This document shows positions 42,602-51,491 of a stretch of 64,000 nucleotides of DNA, piece by piece (within the stretch, counting starts at the first letter, position 1; each line of letters starts with the position of its first letter). The notes beneath the pieces were generated by a model. That model saw only the letters and a list, made by a program, of their open reading frames with translations. It was not told the DNA's origin and searched no databases. Source of the DNA: CAJINA01 sp964636125. GTDB taxonomy: Bacteria; Desulfobacterota; Desulfobacteria; Desulfobacterales; CAJINA01. The translations under genes and the position numbers were made by a program. The stretch covers positions 1-64,000 of the forward strand of contig CAZWPX010000003.1 in the NCBI GenBank assembly GCA_964636125.1. The letters are read 5' to 3'.

Positions 42602-45184
42602 TTATACTTTATCGATCTTTATCCGGGTTACGGCATAGTAAGCTGAACTGCCGCTCAAGGCTTCATACTGGGCCGGGATCAGGTCATTGCTGCTGCCGCC
42701 TCTGGCTGTTTTTCCAAATCTCTTTGAGGCCAACCGGCCGTAAGCCCAGTGGCCCTGACCGTAGCACTTGGCCACAGATCCGGGACGCACACCTTCCCAG
42801 AGCTTGGCGGTACAGACCAGACTGCCGGTTGGTGAAGAAATCTTTATGCGATCCCCGGACTGGATACCGAGCTTTGCGGCATCCACCGGATTGATCTTCG
42901 CCACGTCGTCCCAGGTTTCATCGCCCGGGTCCAGGTCTTTGAAGTCGTAATACCAGGTGCAGTTGGCAGACCGCCCTTCCCTATTTAAGCGGGATTTATG
43001 ATCCACGTGAATGAAGGGAAATTCTTTTTCGTCCCCGAGGATAAACGGCTCCTCATAGTGGGGGACAAATGCCGTTTCACCCCTGGCCAGGTAATTCGTC
43101 GCCTGCATGACGTCATCTACGGAAACGCCGTGCTTCGCGGCATGCTTTTCAAGGGCAGCCTTGAGGGTGACGCTGTAGAATTCGAACTTGCCCGTCTTGG
43201 TTTTCATATGGCCCCAGCGTTTACGGAAGGAATAGGGTTTCGAGTTCCACACCCCCACCTTGGCGAACTCCTCCCAGCCGCTGAATTTGTCTCCGCCTTT
43301 GTATTTGGCCGGATCCCAGAGGTTCTGGGTGGCGTATTTAAGTGCGTAGAGGGCAAATTCTTTTTCATTGGTCGGTTCTTTGCCGGTCTCCGGGTCCTTG
43401 TAGGTTTTGTAATGCCGCATCAGGTTATCGAAACCGCGCTCGGCCAGTTTCTCGGCCAGCAGCCAGGGAATTTCGGTCTCGTCGATTTTGTAATCCCAGA
43501 CATTCTTGACGATAGGCTGCATCAAGGTCACATGGCGGTACCCATTGCCGATGGCCTTCACATAACCCCACTTTTCGAACATGTGGTGGGTATCCGGCAG
43601 TACGATATCGGAAAACCAGGAGAATTCCGATGCATTGGTCGTAATGTGGACGAGGAAGGGGATTTTCGACAGGGCTCTTTCCCAGCGCTCCGGCTGCGGG
43701 GCCGAAAACGAAAAATTGTTCATGTACCCAATGGCCACTTTGATCTCGTAGGGGTCTTCATTCAAAAGGCCGTCAGCGGCATTGTTGGTGATGACCCCGC
43801 TGCCCGGCTTGCCTTTTTTCAGGCAGGGAATGTGCAATCGGCCGCGCTGGTCAATTTTCTCATGCTTTTTGCCCTTCTTGGCAATCTCATCCATAAAATC
43901 ATTCGGCTTGGGAAACTTCGAGGTATACTCCTTGTTAGCTTTCAAGGTGCCACCCACATTGTCCACGGCACCGACAATCCCGTTCAGGGCATGCACGGCC
44001 ATGGCCGTATAGCCACCGCGCACCTGCATGCAGGGGCCGCCGCCCAGCCACGATATGGCGTGCGGGGCCGCTTGGCCGAATCCGGTCGCCACGCGGCGAA
44101 TTTGTTCAGCTGGAATTCCGGTAATGGAAGCAGCCCATTCAGGGGTCTTGTCTTTCAAAGCAAGATTCCAGTAGTTGACGATTCCGTTGGTATGCTGTTC
44201 TGCGAAGGTGTCAGCATCCACTGTCTGTCCCGGGACAAACAGGTTTTTACCTTCCTTGAAATCCCCGACAAATGGTTTGTACCAGAGCCCTTCGGCGAGT
44301 ATGGCGTGCGAGATCGCCACCGCCAGGGCACCATCCTGGCCCGGCTTGATCGGCAGCCATTCATCGGCCTTTCCGGCCGAGGCCGACAGGCGGGGCTCGA
44401 CTATGGCAATGGTGGCCTTGTCAACCACGTCGCCCCACACCTTGGAGTAATACGAAACCTGCCGGTTGGCCGCCAGGGGGTCCGCACCCCAGAGCAGCAC
44501 GTAGTGCGCATTCAAAACGTCGTATTGCCGATAGCTCCAAATGCCCTCGGTAAAGAAGGGACCGAACTTCTCCGCTTCAGCGCACAGGGAACTGTGGGAG
44601 ATGTTGTTTGGTGAGCCGATAATCTTTGTCATACGATCATAAAGCACATCGCGCATGTACGAATAGCGGCCACGCATGAGCATGTACTTGTGCGTTTCGT
44701 TGTTGTTGCGCAGTTCCATGATCTTGTCGGCAATGGTATTCAGGGCCTCATCCCAGGAGATGGGGACAAACTTCGGATCTTCTTTGCGGCCTTTTTTCGG
44801 GTTGGTGCGTTTCATTGGCGTTTTAATTCGATCCGGATCATACAACTGCTGGAGGGCTAAATGCGAACGCGGACAGCCGGCTCCCATGTTTACCTTTGAA
44901 TGGGGGTTGCCTCTAACTTTTACGGCCCGTCCGTCGATTACATACACCTGCTTGGAGCACCATGAGGTGCAGCCTTGACAGGTGGCCGGCATCCAGCGTC
45001 CCAAAGCACCTGTTTTCTTACCGGAATCTGCAGCCAGGGCTTTCAATTCCGGCTTTAATCCCGCACCCATAGCGACGGCTGCGCCGGTCGCCGCTGATGC
45101 CTTTACAAAAGAACGGCGTGAAAGCTTCACGTCGTTCAGAAAACCAGCCATCACGGTTTTTGGCTTATTTCTTGATTTTTTCAT
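42602..45184 (-). CDS. arrA: Tat-exported molybdopterin oxidoreductase, probable respiratory arsenate reductase
   Basis: An 860-residue catalytic subunit, counted from the second of two adjacent ATGs (GGAGG 4 nt upstream). The leader has twin Arg23/Arg24 (LSRRSF) and a hydrophobic stretch. The Fe-S motif is C69-x2-C72-x3-C76-x27-C104. The probable molybdenum ligand is Cys201 in ISHSSLC. RGRY is at 171-174, with Tyr174-Cys201 spacing 27, His197, Lys206 and Tyr218; as I recall, the Shewanella ArrA pocket has the same relative spacing (R165/Y166, H189, C193, K198, Y210). This separates it from ArxA (GRGWG) and makes ArrA likelier than polysulfide or thiosulfate reductase, though related sulfur enzymes share parts of the pattern. 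It would reduce arsenate in the periplasm. Confidence 0.8.
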   Translation of the reverse strand: MKKSRNKPKTVMAGFLNDVKLSRRSFVKASAATGAAVAMGAGLKPELKALAADSGKKTGALGRWMPATCQGCTSWCSKQVYVIDGRAVKVRGNPHSKVNMGAGCPRSHLALQQLYDPDRIKTPMKRTNPKKGRKEDPKFVPISWDEALNTIADKIMELRNNNETHKYMLMRGRYSYMRDVLYDRMTKIIGSPNNISHSSLCAEAEKFGPFFTEGIWSYRQYDVLNAHYVLLWGADPLAANRQVSYYSKVWGDVVDKATIAIVEPRLSASAGKADEWLPIKPGQDGALAVAISHAILAEGLWYKPFVGDFKEGKNLFVPGQTVDADTFAEQHTNGIVNYWNLALKDKTPEWAASITGIPAEQIRRVATGFGQAAPHAISWLGGGPCMQVRGGYTAMAVHALNGIVGAVDNVGGTLKANKEYTSKFPKPNDFMDEIAKKGKKHEKIDQRGRLHIPCLKKGKPGSGVITNNAADGLLNEDPYEIKVAIGYMNNFSFSAPQPERWERALSKIPFLVHITTNASEFSWFSDIVLPDTHHMFEKWGYVKAIGNGYRHVTLMQPIVKNVWDYKIDETEIPWLLAEKLAERGFDNLMRHYKTYKDPETGKEPTNEKEFALYALKYATQNLWDPAKYKGGDKFSGWEEFAKVGVWNSKPYSFRKRWGHMKTKTGKFEFYSVTLKAALEKHAAKHGVSVDDVMQATNYLARGETAFVPHYEEPFILGDEKEFPFIHVDHKSRLNREGRSANCTWYYDFKDLDPGDETWDDVAKINPVDAAKLGIQSGDRIKISSPTGSLVCTAKLWEGVRPGSVAKCYGQGHWAYGRLASKRFGKTARGGSSNDLIPAQYEALSGSSAYYAVTRIKIDKV

Positions 45185-45264
45185 CATTCCTCCACCTAGT
45201 AAGTTGTGACTGCTTTCTTTCCTTCTATCCATTTGACTGCAATTCTATGTGAATCGAAAAAAGG

Positions 45265-45678
45265 CTAAGCCTCATCCTTTTTTTCAGACGCCGGTGGATC
45301 TCTGGAATCGGTCTGGTTATCCCTGATGCAGCGGATCCAATAAACCATTTCCTCCGGATCGACCGGTTTATTGATACAGGCAAAAATGTAGTAGCACAGC
45401 GCCTCTTTGAGCTCAGGGTGAAAGCGCTCCCGGGAGGTGCACAGGAAGCAAACGTCCGGGTAGGCCAGGGTCAGGTTGCGAATGGTACGGTTGTCTATAT
45501 CAAGATTATCAATGTCCAATATGACAGCCAGAAAGGCGGATTTGGCCAATACCGTCTGCAGGTCGCCCATAGAGTGGCACACCCGGATCCGGTGTCCTTC
45601 GAAGCGAATCATATCAGCCAGTTTGCTGGATTCATCCCGATCCGAATTGGCTATGAGAACTTCTTGTTCGTTTTTCAC
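45265..45678 (-). CDS. stand-alone response-regulator receiver domain
   Basis: A 137-residue CheY-like protein with no output domain. The likely phospho-acceptor Asp lies in AVILDIDNL and the conserved Lys in FACINKPVDPEE; the N-terminal acidic pair reads SDRDE. It is the first gene after the sigma-54-type promoter, 80 nt before the catalytic subunit gene, so its expression is tied to the enzyme. There is no histidine kinase beside it, and the adjacent activator lacks a receiver. It may take a signal from a distant kinase or have become phosphorylation-independent. Confidence 0.75.
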   Translation of the reverse strand: MKNEQEVLIANSDRDESSKLADMIRFEGHRIRVCHSMGDLQTVLAKSAFLAVILDIDNLDIDNRTIRNLTLAYPDVCFLCTSRERFHPELKEALCYYIFACINKPVDPEEMVYWIRCIRDNQTDSRDPPASEKKDEA

Positions 45679-45748
45679 AGAATTCCAATATGTTGTCTAT
45701 AAATTCAGGATTCATGCGAAACAGTCAGCCGACTTTAGCTATACCTAT

Positions 45749-45764
45749 AACAAGACGCATGCCA
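45749..45764 (-). promoter_or_regulatory. putative sigma-54 promoter of the molybdoenzyme operon
   Basis: On the minus strand TGGCATGCGTCTTGTT fits the -24/-12 consensus TGGCACG-N4-TTGCW: GG/GC at -24, four-base spacing and TTG at -12, with T in place of the usual C in the last position. The likely start lies about 60 nt before the receiver gene. A transmembrane sigma-54 activator is encoded next door, which supports it. Confidence 0.6.
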
Positions 45765-45915
45765 GATTCATGATCGTGCCGAAATTAGGCGATCCGGGAA
45801 AACCTCATGCTACGCAACTGTTTGTATTTTTTATAATTAAAATCTTATGGCGCCTATGCCGCGCAAGCAGCCCACGGAGGAAATGGGAAACCCTGTCTTT
45901 GAAAAGCAAGGCCGG

Positions 45916-45934
45916 TTGTCCGGAATCCGGACAA
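45916..45934. promoter_or_regulatory. candidate enhancer (activator-binding) palindrome
   Basis: TTGTCCGGA-A-TCCGGACAA is a perfect 19-bp palindrome, about 150-165 bp upstream of the sigma-54-type element. Half-sites TGTCCGG (45938-45944) and TCGGACA (near 45987) lie close by. Spacing and symmetry fit an upstream activator sequence for a Fis-type enhancer-binding protein. The surrounding 460-base gap (45679-46138) otherwise holds no gene. Confidence 0.6.
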
Positions 45935-46138
45935 TGCTGTCCGGTAGAATATAAAAAGTTATTGAATAACAAATAGATATATTCGATCGGACACTTGCGA
46001 ATTGCCGCCGAGTGGCTGCGGGCAGAGACGCAGCCTCACGATGAATGCGCTGAGGGGGATCTAAACCGGAAGGGGCGGCACGGAGGCATGCATTCAATGC
46101 CGGCAAAAAGGCATTTCAGCGGACCGAAATTTCAATCC

Positions 46139-48394
46139 TCAATGCAGGGTGGGATTTTTGATGCGGTATTTTTTTAGCTTTTCATACAGGGTGCTGCGGC
46201 TGATGCCGAGTTGGGTCGCCGCGGCACTTTTGTTCCCGGAACAGGCCGCCAATGCATCCTGGATTAACTGCTCTTCATTTTCAATGATGGAAACGGGGGG
46301 TGCCGGTCGGCGATTCACAGCTGTACGGAGCTGCATCTCCCTCAGAGACAAGGGCAGATCTCCAGGCTGAACAGCGTCGGATTTTGCCAGCACGACCGCA
46401 TGCTCGATACCGTTTTCAAGCTCACGCACGTTGCCGGGCCAGTGGTGGTCCAGCAGCAGGCGCATGGCCTCCTCACCGATACCGGTCAACACTTTATCCC
46501 GCTCCCGGGCAAAATGCCTGAGAAAATGGTTGGCCAGCAGGGGAATGTCGTTGCGACGTTCTCTAAGCGGTGGGATCTGAATAGGGATTACGTTGAGCCG
46601 ATAGAAAAGATCCTCGCGGAAACGTCCTGACTTGACCTCGTCTTCAAGACTGCGATTCGTTGCCGCCAGAATACGCACATCGACCTCTATGGACCTTTCA
46701 CCGCCCACCCGCTCAATGGTGTGATTCTGGAGTACCCGCAACAGTTTGATCTGGGCGGTGGGGGAAATGTCGCCGATTTCATCCAGAAACACCGTTCCGC
46801 CGTGCGCCTGTTCAAATCGACCGATTTTTTGCCTGGTAGCACCGGTAAAAGCACCCTTTTCATGACCGAACAATTCACTTTCCAATAGGGTGGAAGGATA
46901 CGCCGAGCAATTGATCACCACGAAGGCCCCGCCGTGCCTTTCACTTGATCTATGAATGGCTTTGGCCACAAGTTCTTTACCTGTGCCGCTTTCACCCAGG
47001 ATCAACACATTGGCATCGGTTGGCGCCACATCTTCAATGAGTTGATAGACAACCTGCAGCTTGGGGTCGCGGCCAATGATGTCACCGTATGCCGACGATT
47101 CTTCCACCCGGATCCTGAGCGAATACAGGGCCCGTTCACTTAACAGGGCGCGATTCAAGGCCCCGGCCGCCTGCTTCAGCAGGAGAGACACCATTGCCAG
47201 TTCGTTCTTGAGACAGTGGCAATTATCAGTGCAGGCCACCAGCAGGGCGCCCAGCGGCCGGTTTTCGTAGTGGTAAGGAAATACTGCCAACCGTCGGGCC
47301 GCAGTCAGTTGGCCGGGCACCGGCAGACTGGCCATTTCGTTTACCGGCAACCATCCGAATTCGCCGACCCCCTTCAGCACGCTGACGAGTTGATCGTATT
47401 CCTCCCTGTATACGGGCGGGCCGGCGCTGGCCGCAAGGTACAAAAGGGCGTGCCGTTTTTCATCCAGAACCGCGATGGTCATGTGCCGGCATTGCACGAT
47501 AGAGCGAAGCGTTCTGACGATATAATCGCCGATTTCATTGAGGGTCGATAAAGCGGCGATCTTCTGTGAGAAGGTTAAAGACGCGGATATTTGCTTGTGG
47601 GCCCGGTCAAGTTCGATGTTCTTGACCTCCAGTTGATCGTTGGATTGCTCTATTCTAACCAGGTACTTTCTCAAACGCGCGAGCATGCCGTTAAACGCGC
47701 TGGTAAGCGCATTCACTTCCTCGCGGCCCTGTATGTCAAGCCGCGTGTCCACCGAATTTTCATCGATGGTGGCGACCGCCTGTTTGAGTTGGGTCAGGGG
47801 ACGGAGCAGTCGACTGATGAGAATATTGGTCAGGACCAATGATAACCCAAGGATTACCAGGGTCAACAGCGTCATGTACACCCACATAGAGGCGACCTGG
47901 GCACGATACGGGGCCTCCGCCAATCCGATTCGGAGGATACCCGCCCGGCCCTCAAAAATCGGCATTGCCACATCTATGAACCGCTCATTTTTTTCAGAAA
48001 TGGTTTTGACGATTTGGCTTTGTCGGCCTTGTACGGACAGATGATTCGAGTCAATCAGGTCACCGGGAATACCATCTTTGAACGTATGCGCCAGCACCTG
48101 CTGGTCCGGTTTGACAATGAACAGGTAGGATACGGCGGCATCGCTGGCAATCTGGTCTTCAATCATTTTCTGGATGGCGACGACGTCATTGATGAGAATC
48201 AGATCAGTGAGATCAAGGGCGAGTTTTTTAGCAATGGCTTCAGCCCGCACCTGGGCGGCCTCGATTAAATTGGCACTGAATCGTTCCGTGAGGACCATTG
48301 ATATCATGAGACCCGAGCAGACTACGATGATCGTGACGGACACCAGCAAAGCATTTTTAAGACTGTCAGAGCGCACCCTACCCCTTTCCCGCAT
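46139..48394 (-). CDS. transmembrane sigma-54-dependent activator with HAMP and GAF domains
   Basis: A 751-residue one-component regulator. Two membrane segments (about 15-35 and 171-193) enclose a periplasmic sensor of about 135 residues, then HAMP (about 194-246), coiled coil, GAF-like domain (about 285-415), sigma-54 AAA+ domain (about 435-670; Walker A GESGTGKE 467-474, GAFTGA 514-519 and FLDEIGD near 536) and a Fis-type helix-turn-helix at the end (AATQLGISRSTLYEKLKKY). The intact GAFTGA means it can contact sigma-54. It overlaps the PhnD-like gene by 17 nt. A ligand-bound lipoprotein could therefore signal to the DNA-binding activator directly, which is unusual: most such systems use a kinase. 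Confidence 0.9.
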   Translation of the reverse strand: MRERGRVRSDSLKNALLVSVTIIVVCSGLMISMVLTERFSANLIEAAQVRAEAIAKKLALDLTDLILINDVVAIQKMIEDQIASDAAVSYLFIVKPDQQVLAHTFKDGIPGDLIDSNHLSVQGRQSQIVKTISEKNERFIDVAMPIFEGRAGILRIGLAEAPYRAQVASMWVYMTLLTLVILGLSLVLTNILISRLLRPLTQLKQAVATIDENSVDTRLDIQGREEVNALTSAFNGMLARLRKYLVRIEQSNDQLEVKNIELDRAHKQISASLTFSQKIAALSTLNEIGDYIVRTLRSIVQCRHMTIAVLDEKRHALLYLAASAGPPVYREEYDQLVSVLKGVGEFGWLPVNEMASLPVPGQLTAARRLAVFPYHYENRPLGALLVACTDNCHCLKNELAMVSLLLKQAAGALNRALLSERALYSLRIRVEESSAYGDIIGRDPKLQVVYQLIEDVAPTDANVLILGESGTGKELVAKAIHRSSERHGGAFVVINCSAYPSTLLESELFGHEKGAFTGATRQKIGRFEQAHGGTVFLDEIGDISPTAQIKLLRVLQNHTIERVGGERSIEVDVRILAATNRSLEDEVKSGRFREDLFYRLNVIPIQIPPLRERRNDIPLLANHFLRHFARERDKVLTGIGEEAMRLLLDHHWPGNVRELENGIEHAVVLAKSDAVQPGDLPLSLREMQLRTAVNRRPAPPVSIIENEEQLIQDALAACSGNKSAAATQLGISRSTLYEKLKKYRIKNPTLH

Positions 48395-49343
48395 TCAGCG
48401 CGGCTGACATGTCCCGAACGGGTTCGTACCAGGCATTATCAGGGGCGACAAACCGGTCTATCATCAACTCCTTGAGGATAGCCTGGCCCTTTTCGGTATT
48501 GTGCATATAGAGAACCACACCACGGATTTGATTTTTTAAGCCTTCTGGTATGTGCGCAGACATCACCAGCGGCGGACTCCCGAAGGGGGGCGACTTTTTG
48601 ATAATCCGGGTCTGTGATGTAAAAAAGGATTTGCGGCCCTGGAAATACTCCCACTTGTGGCCATCCACGGCAGCACCATCCACCAACCCTTTGGCAACCG
48701 CCATAATGGAATTGTCATGGCTGTAAGTGTATACGGTGCTCTTGAAAAAAGTTTCCGGGGTCTCATTGATCTCATGCAGCCAGTAAGTCGGTACCAGCGA
48801 CCCCGTGTTTGAATCGGGATCGGTGAAGGCAAACATCTGCTGCCGGAGATCGGTCAAACGCTGAAAGTCGCTGTTGCGATGAACGATCAGATAAGACTGG
48901 TAATAGGGTTTGCCGCGGACTACCGGTGTGGCCACGGCTTCGAATTCATAGACATAGCGATCGGTGGCATAAGGGCCGGTGCAAACGAAGGCCATGTCAA
49001 TTTTTCTGCGGGGGAAAAGTTCGTTGATCTCACCGTAGGTTTTGCGCTGAACCAACTGTATGTCGCGGTCAACCTGATCACCGATATAGGACAACAGCTC
49101 ATTGTAAAATGTGATGGTTTCCTTGGGAGAAATCATCGCCGCCACCGCCACGCGTAAAGATTTACGGCCGCTAGCCGGTCCGGCAACCGTCCTTGTAGCT
49201 GTCTCTATCTTTTTTTGGGAAAAATCGACCAGCTTGTACTCACTGCCTTTTTCACAGCCTACAGCCACTATCACCAGAAGGGCCAGGCTGACAGCAATCA
49301 GTGTCTCGTTCAATCTGCTTGTTATTTTCCTGGGCACGCTCAT
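48378..49343 (-). CDS. PhnD-family periplasmic binding lipoprotein (AioX/ArrX-like)
   Basis: About 321 residues from the ATG at 49343; TTG at 49358 and GTG at 49337 are other possible starts, the GTG having the best-spaced AGGTGA. Leader with lipobox VIVAVGC. The mature part matches phosphate/phosphonate-binding PhnD proteins: LRVAVAAMISPKETITFYNELLSYI, DMAFVCTGPYATDRYV, FAFTDPDSNTGSLVPTYWL. Beyond the lipid-anchored Cys30 the protein has a single cysteine, Cys121, in AFVCTGPY; AioX uses a cysteine to bind arsenite. It overlaps the sensor-activator gene, so it is likely its ligand-presenting partner. Confidence 0.82.
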   Translation of the reverse strand: MSVPRKITSRLNETLIAVSLALLVIVAVGCEKGSEYKLVDFSQKKIETATRTVAGPASGRKSLRVAVAAMISPKETITFYNELLSYIGDQVDRDIQLVQRKTYGEINELFPRRKIDMAFVCTGPYATDRYVYEFEAVATPVVRGKPYYQSYLIVHRNSDFQRLTDLRQQMFAFTDPDSNTGSLVPTYWLHEINETPETFFKSTVYTYSHDNSIMAVAKGLVDGAAVDGHKWEYFQGRKSFFTSQTRIIKKSPPFGSPPLVMSAHIPEGLKNQIRGVVLYMHNTEKGQAILKELMIDRFVAPDNAWYEPVRDMSAALNAGKG

Positions 49344-49514
49344 CACCTGGGAATTCAAGGCTTTAAGTAAACGTTCTTACCGCCATACAACACAGGCAAG
49401 ATGGATTTATTCCAGACGTCATATGCCACAATGTGGTATTTCGAATTATAAGGTCGCCCCACTTTCCAGTCAAGCAAATAGTTCTTTCGCACCTGACAGG
49501 TAAAAATACCGGCC

Positions 49515-49980
49515 CTACAGCAAAATAGGCATCATGCTGTTGACCTCTTCGATAACCTGTTTTCCTGCTTCATTTTTTGAACATGCCACACTACCTGTCA
49601 TGTAGGTTTCGTCCTCTATGGGAATCAACGCTATCTTATCAGCATACCCCAGTTTTTCTGCATCATAGATCGTAGAACTAAGAGAAAGAAAATAATCACC
49701 ACGACGATTCAACAGCATTTTCAATGCCTGCCGGCCGAGTTCATCCGTATATAAATAGGATATATTGTCTAACCCTGAATGCGGATATGGCAAGGTTAAT
49801 AATATCAAAGCCGAAACCTGTCGGATCTTTTTCATTTTCCAGAATGAACATGGGCGGATATGTAAAATAGGCCCAGGTAACGACGTTCCCTGCATAGCCT
49901 AAAGCTGCGAAACAGCCAGACCACAGAAGTGAAAGTAGGAGGTAAGTACCCACACCTTTCTTGAAATTCTTGGCATTCAT
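49515..49980 (-). pseudogene. decayed family 3 solute-binding protein
   Basis: A broken gene. The 5' part (start ATG at 49980) encodes a signal peptide and the beginning of a solute-binding fold (VVTWAYFTYPPMFILENEK, TGFGFDIINLAI), but a short frame shift near 49780-49800 leads into a second frame carrying the C-terminal half (ALKMLLNRRGDYFLSLSS, IALIPIEDETYMTGSV). The middle of the protein is also missing. Both parts are much shorter than the roughly 250 residues of an intact family 3 protein, so it is a remnant and not two genes. Confidence 0.6.
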
Positions 49981-50103
49981 AACAACTTACAACCTGTTTC
50001 CATCCAGGACCTGCTCCAGCGCCTTCTTGCATTGTTTTACTTGCTACGGATTGTGCAGGAGGACTTGAGACTGCTCTGCATGGTCTTCGGTATATTTAGA
50101 GTT

Positions 50104-51480
50104 TCATAGGACCCGCTGGCCGGGATCACAGCTCCCGATACTATCCCGGACAGTTTCGGCGATCTCCTGGCAATACGCAGCAGTCACCTGTTCATCCGGA
50201 CCTTCCACCATCACCCGGCAAACCGGCTGGGTTCCGGAATACCTTACCAGTACCCTGCCCTGGTCACCCAGACGGGCTTCAACGTCTGCAATTGCCCGGG
50301 CAACATCCGTTAATGATTCCAATTCCGGTTTAGCGGTTACCTCAACGGCCAGCAATTCCTGGGGATATACCTGCATCACCCCGGCAAGTTCTGAAAAGGT
50401 CTTGGCCTGCCGCTGCATGGCAGCCAGTACCTTCAGGGCTGACAAAATGCCGTCACCGGTTGAATGCTGATCCCGGAAAATCATGTGCCCTGAGTTTTCA
50501 CCGCCGATCACAGCACTGTCCTCAACCATTTTTTCCATGACATATCGGTCACCTACATCGGATACTGAATGTATAACGTCATGTTGTTCCAGGGTCCTGA
50601 CCAGACCGATATTACTCATGACTGTGGTGACTACCCGGTTGTTGTCCAGACGGCCGGCCTGTTTATAATCGATTGCGCAGATAGCGATGAGCTGGTCACC
50701 TGAAATTTCCCGGCCCGTCTCATCCACAGCGATCAGCCGGTCGGCATCGCCGTCAAAAGCCAGCCCGACAGCTGCGTTTTTTTGGCAAAGGGCCTGAACC
50801 AGTCCACCGGTATGTTCCGATCCACAGCCAGCATTGATATTGGTTCCGTCCGGGGCGGCGTTGAGAACGGTCAAGTCGGCGCCCAGACGTTTGAACACCA
50901 CCGGGGCAATCTCAGAGGCTGCGCCGTGGGCGCAGTCAATGACCACCGGCAGGTCTTTGAGAAGGTCGGGCACGGCCGCGCATTTGCATAGAAAATCGAT
51001 ATAGGTCCTGCCAGCCTCCGGAAGCGGGGCTACCCGGCCGGTCTTTCGCGGCCCCTCTTTCTCCGGCGATCCTGCGAGTTGGGCAATCCGGTGTTCAATG
51101 TCGGCTTCGACGCTTTCAGAAAGCTTGCGACCGGCGTGGTTGAAAACCTTGATTCCGTTGTCATACCAGGGATTATGCGAGGCCGACACGACAATTCCCA
51201 CAGCAGATGGGTCCTGTTTTGCCAGGTACGCAATAGCCGGCGTGGGTACGACACCCGCTTTCAACACATCCAGGCCGGCTGCGCAGACACCGGCGGCGAT
51301 TGCTTCCGCAAACATGTCCCCGGATATGCGGGTGTCCTGACCGATGATCACCTTGCTGCAGCGCTGCTGTTCGCCGAAATACTCGGCCACCGCCCGGCCC
51401 ACGTGCAGGGCGGTGGCACCTGTCATGGGGGGCGTATTGGCCAACCCCCTGATACCATCGGTTCCAAAAAGTTTTTTCAT
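50104..51480 (-). CDS. glmM: phosphoglucosamine mutase
   Basis: A 458-residue enzyme that converts glucosamine-6-phosphate to glucosamine-1-phosphate for peptidoglycan and lipopolysaccharide. Catalytic Ser101 is in VVSASHNP; the metal loop DGDADR and sugar-binding GENSGH are present, as is the C-terminal phosphate loop RYSGTQP. MKKLFGTDGIRG at the start is typical. It begins 11 nt after the hexapeptide-protein gene, probably in one transcript. Confidence 0.96.
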   Translation of the reverse strand: MKKLFGTDGIRGLANTPPMTGATALHVGRAVAEYFGEQQRCSKVIIGQDTRISGDMFAEAIAAGVCAAGLDVLKAGVVPTPAIAYLAKQDPSAVGIVVSASHNPWYDNGIKVFNHAGRKLSESVEADIEHRIAQLAGSPEKEGPRKTGRVAPLPEAGRTYIDFLCKCAAVPDLLKDLPVVIDCAHGAASEIAPVVFKRLGADLTVLNAAPDGTNINAGCGSEHTGGLVQALCQKNAAVGLAFDGDADRLIAVDETGREISGDQLIAICAIDYKQAGRLDNNRVVTTVMSNIGLVRTLEQHDVIHSVSDVGDRYVMEKMVEDSAVIGGENSGHMIFRDQHSTGDGILSALKVLAAMQRQAKTFSELAGVMQVYPQELLAVEVTAKPELESLTDVARAIADVEARLGDQGRVLVRYSGTQPVCRVMVEGPDEQVTAAYCQEIAETVRDSIGSCDPGQRVL

Positions 51481-51491
51481 TGAATAGACAC

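Noticed and set aside
42998..44614. 538-codon plus-strand frame opposite the catalytic molybdoenzyme gene
   Set aside because: It is the antisense of a gene with clear catalytic motifs; long open antisense frames are expected in this base composition. It shows no domain or start signal.
45220..45245. TTGCA-like sequence directly before the catalytic gene as a second sigma-54 promoter
   Set aside because: The -24 GG dinucleotide is missing (TTCACA at that distance).
45772..45780. CGGCACG on the minus strand as an alternative sigma-54 -24 element
   Set aside because: The following -12 region reads TGAAT and not TTGC at the required distance. The TGGCATG-N4-TTG element at 45749-45764 is better.
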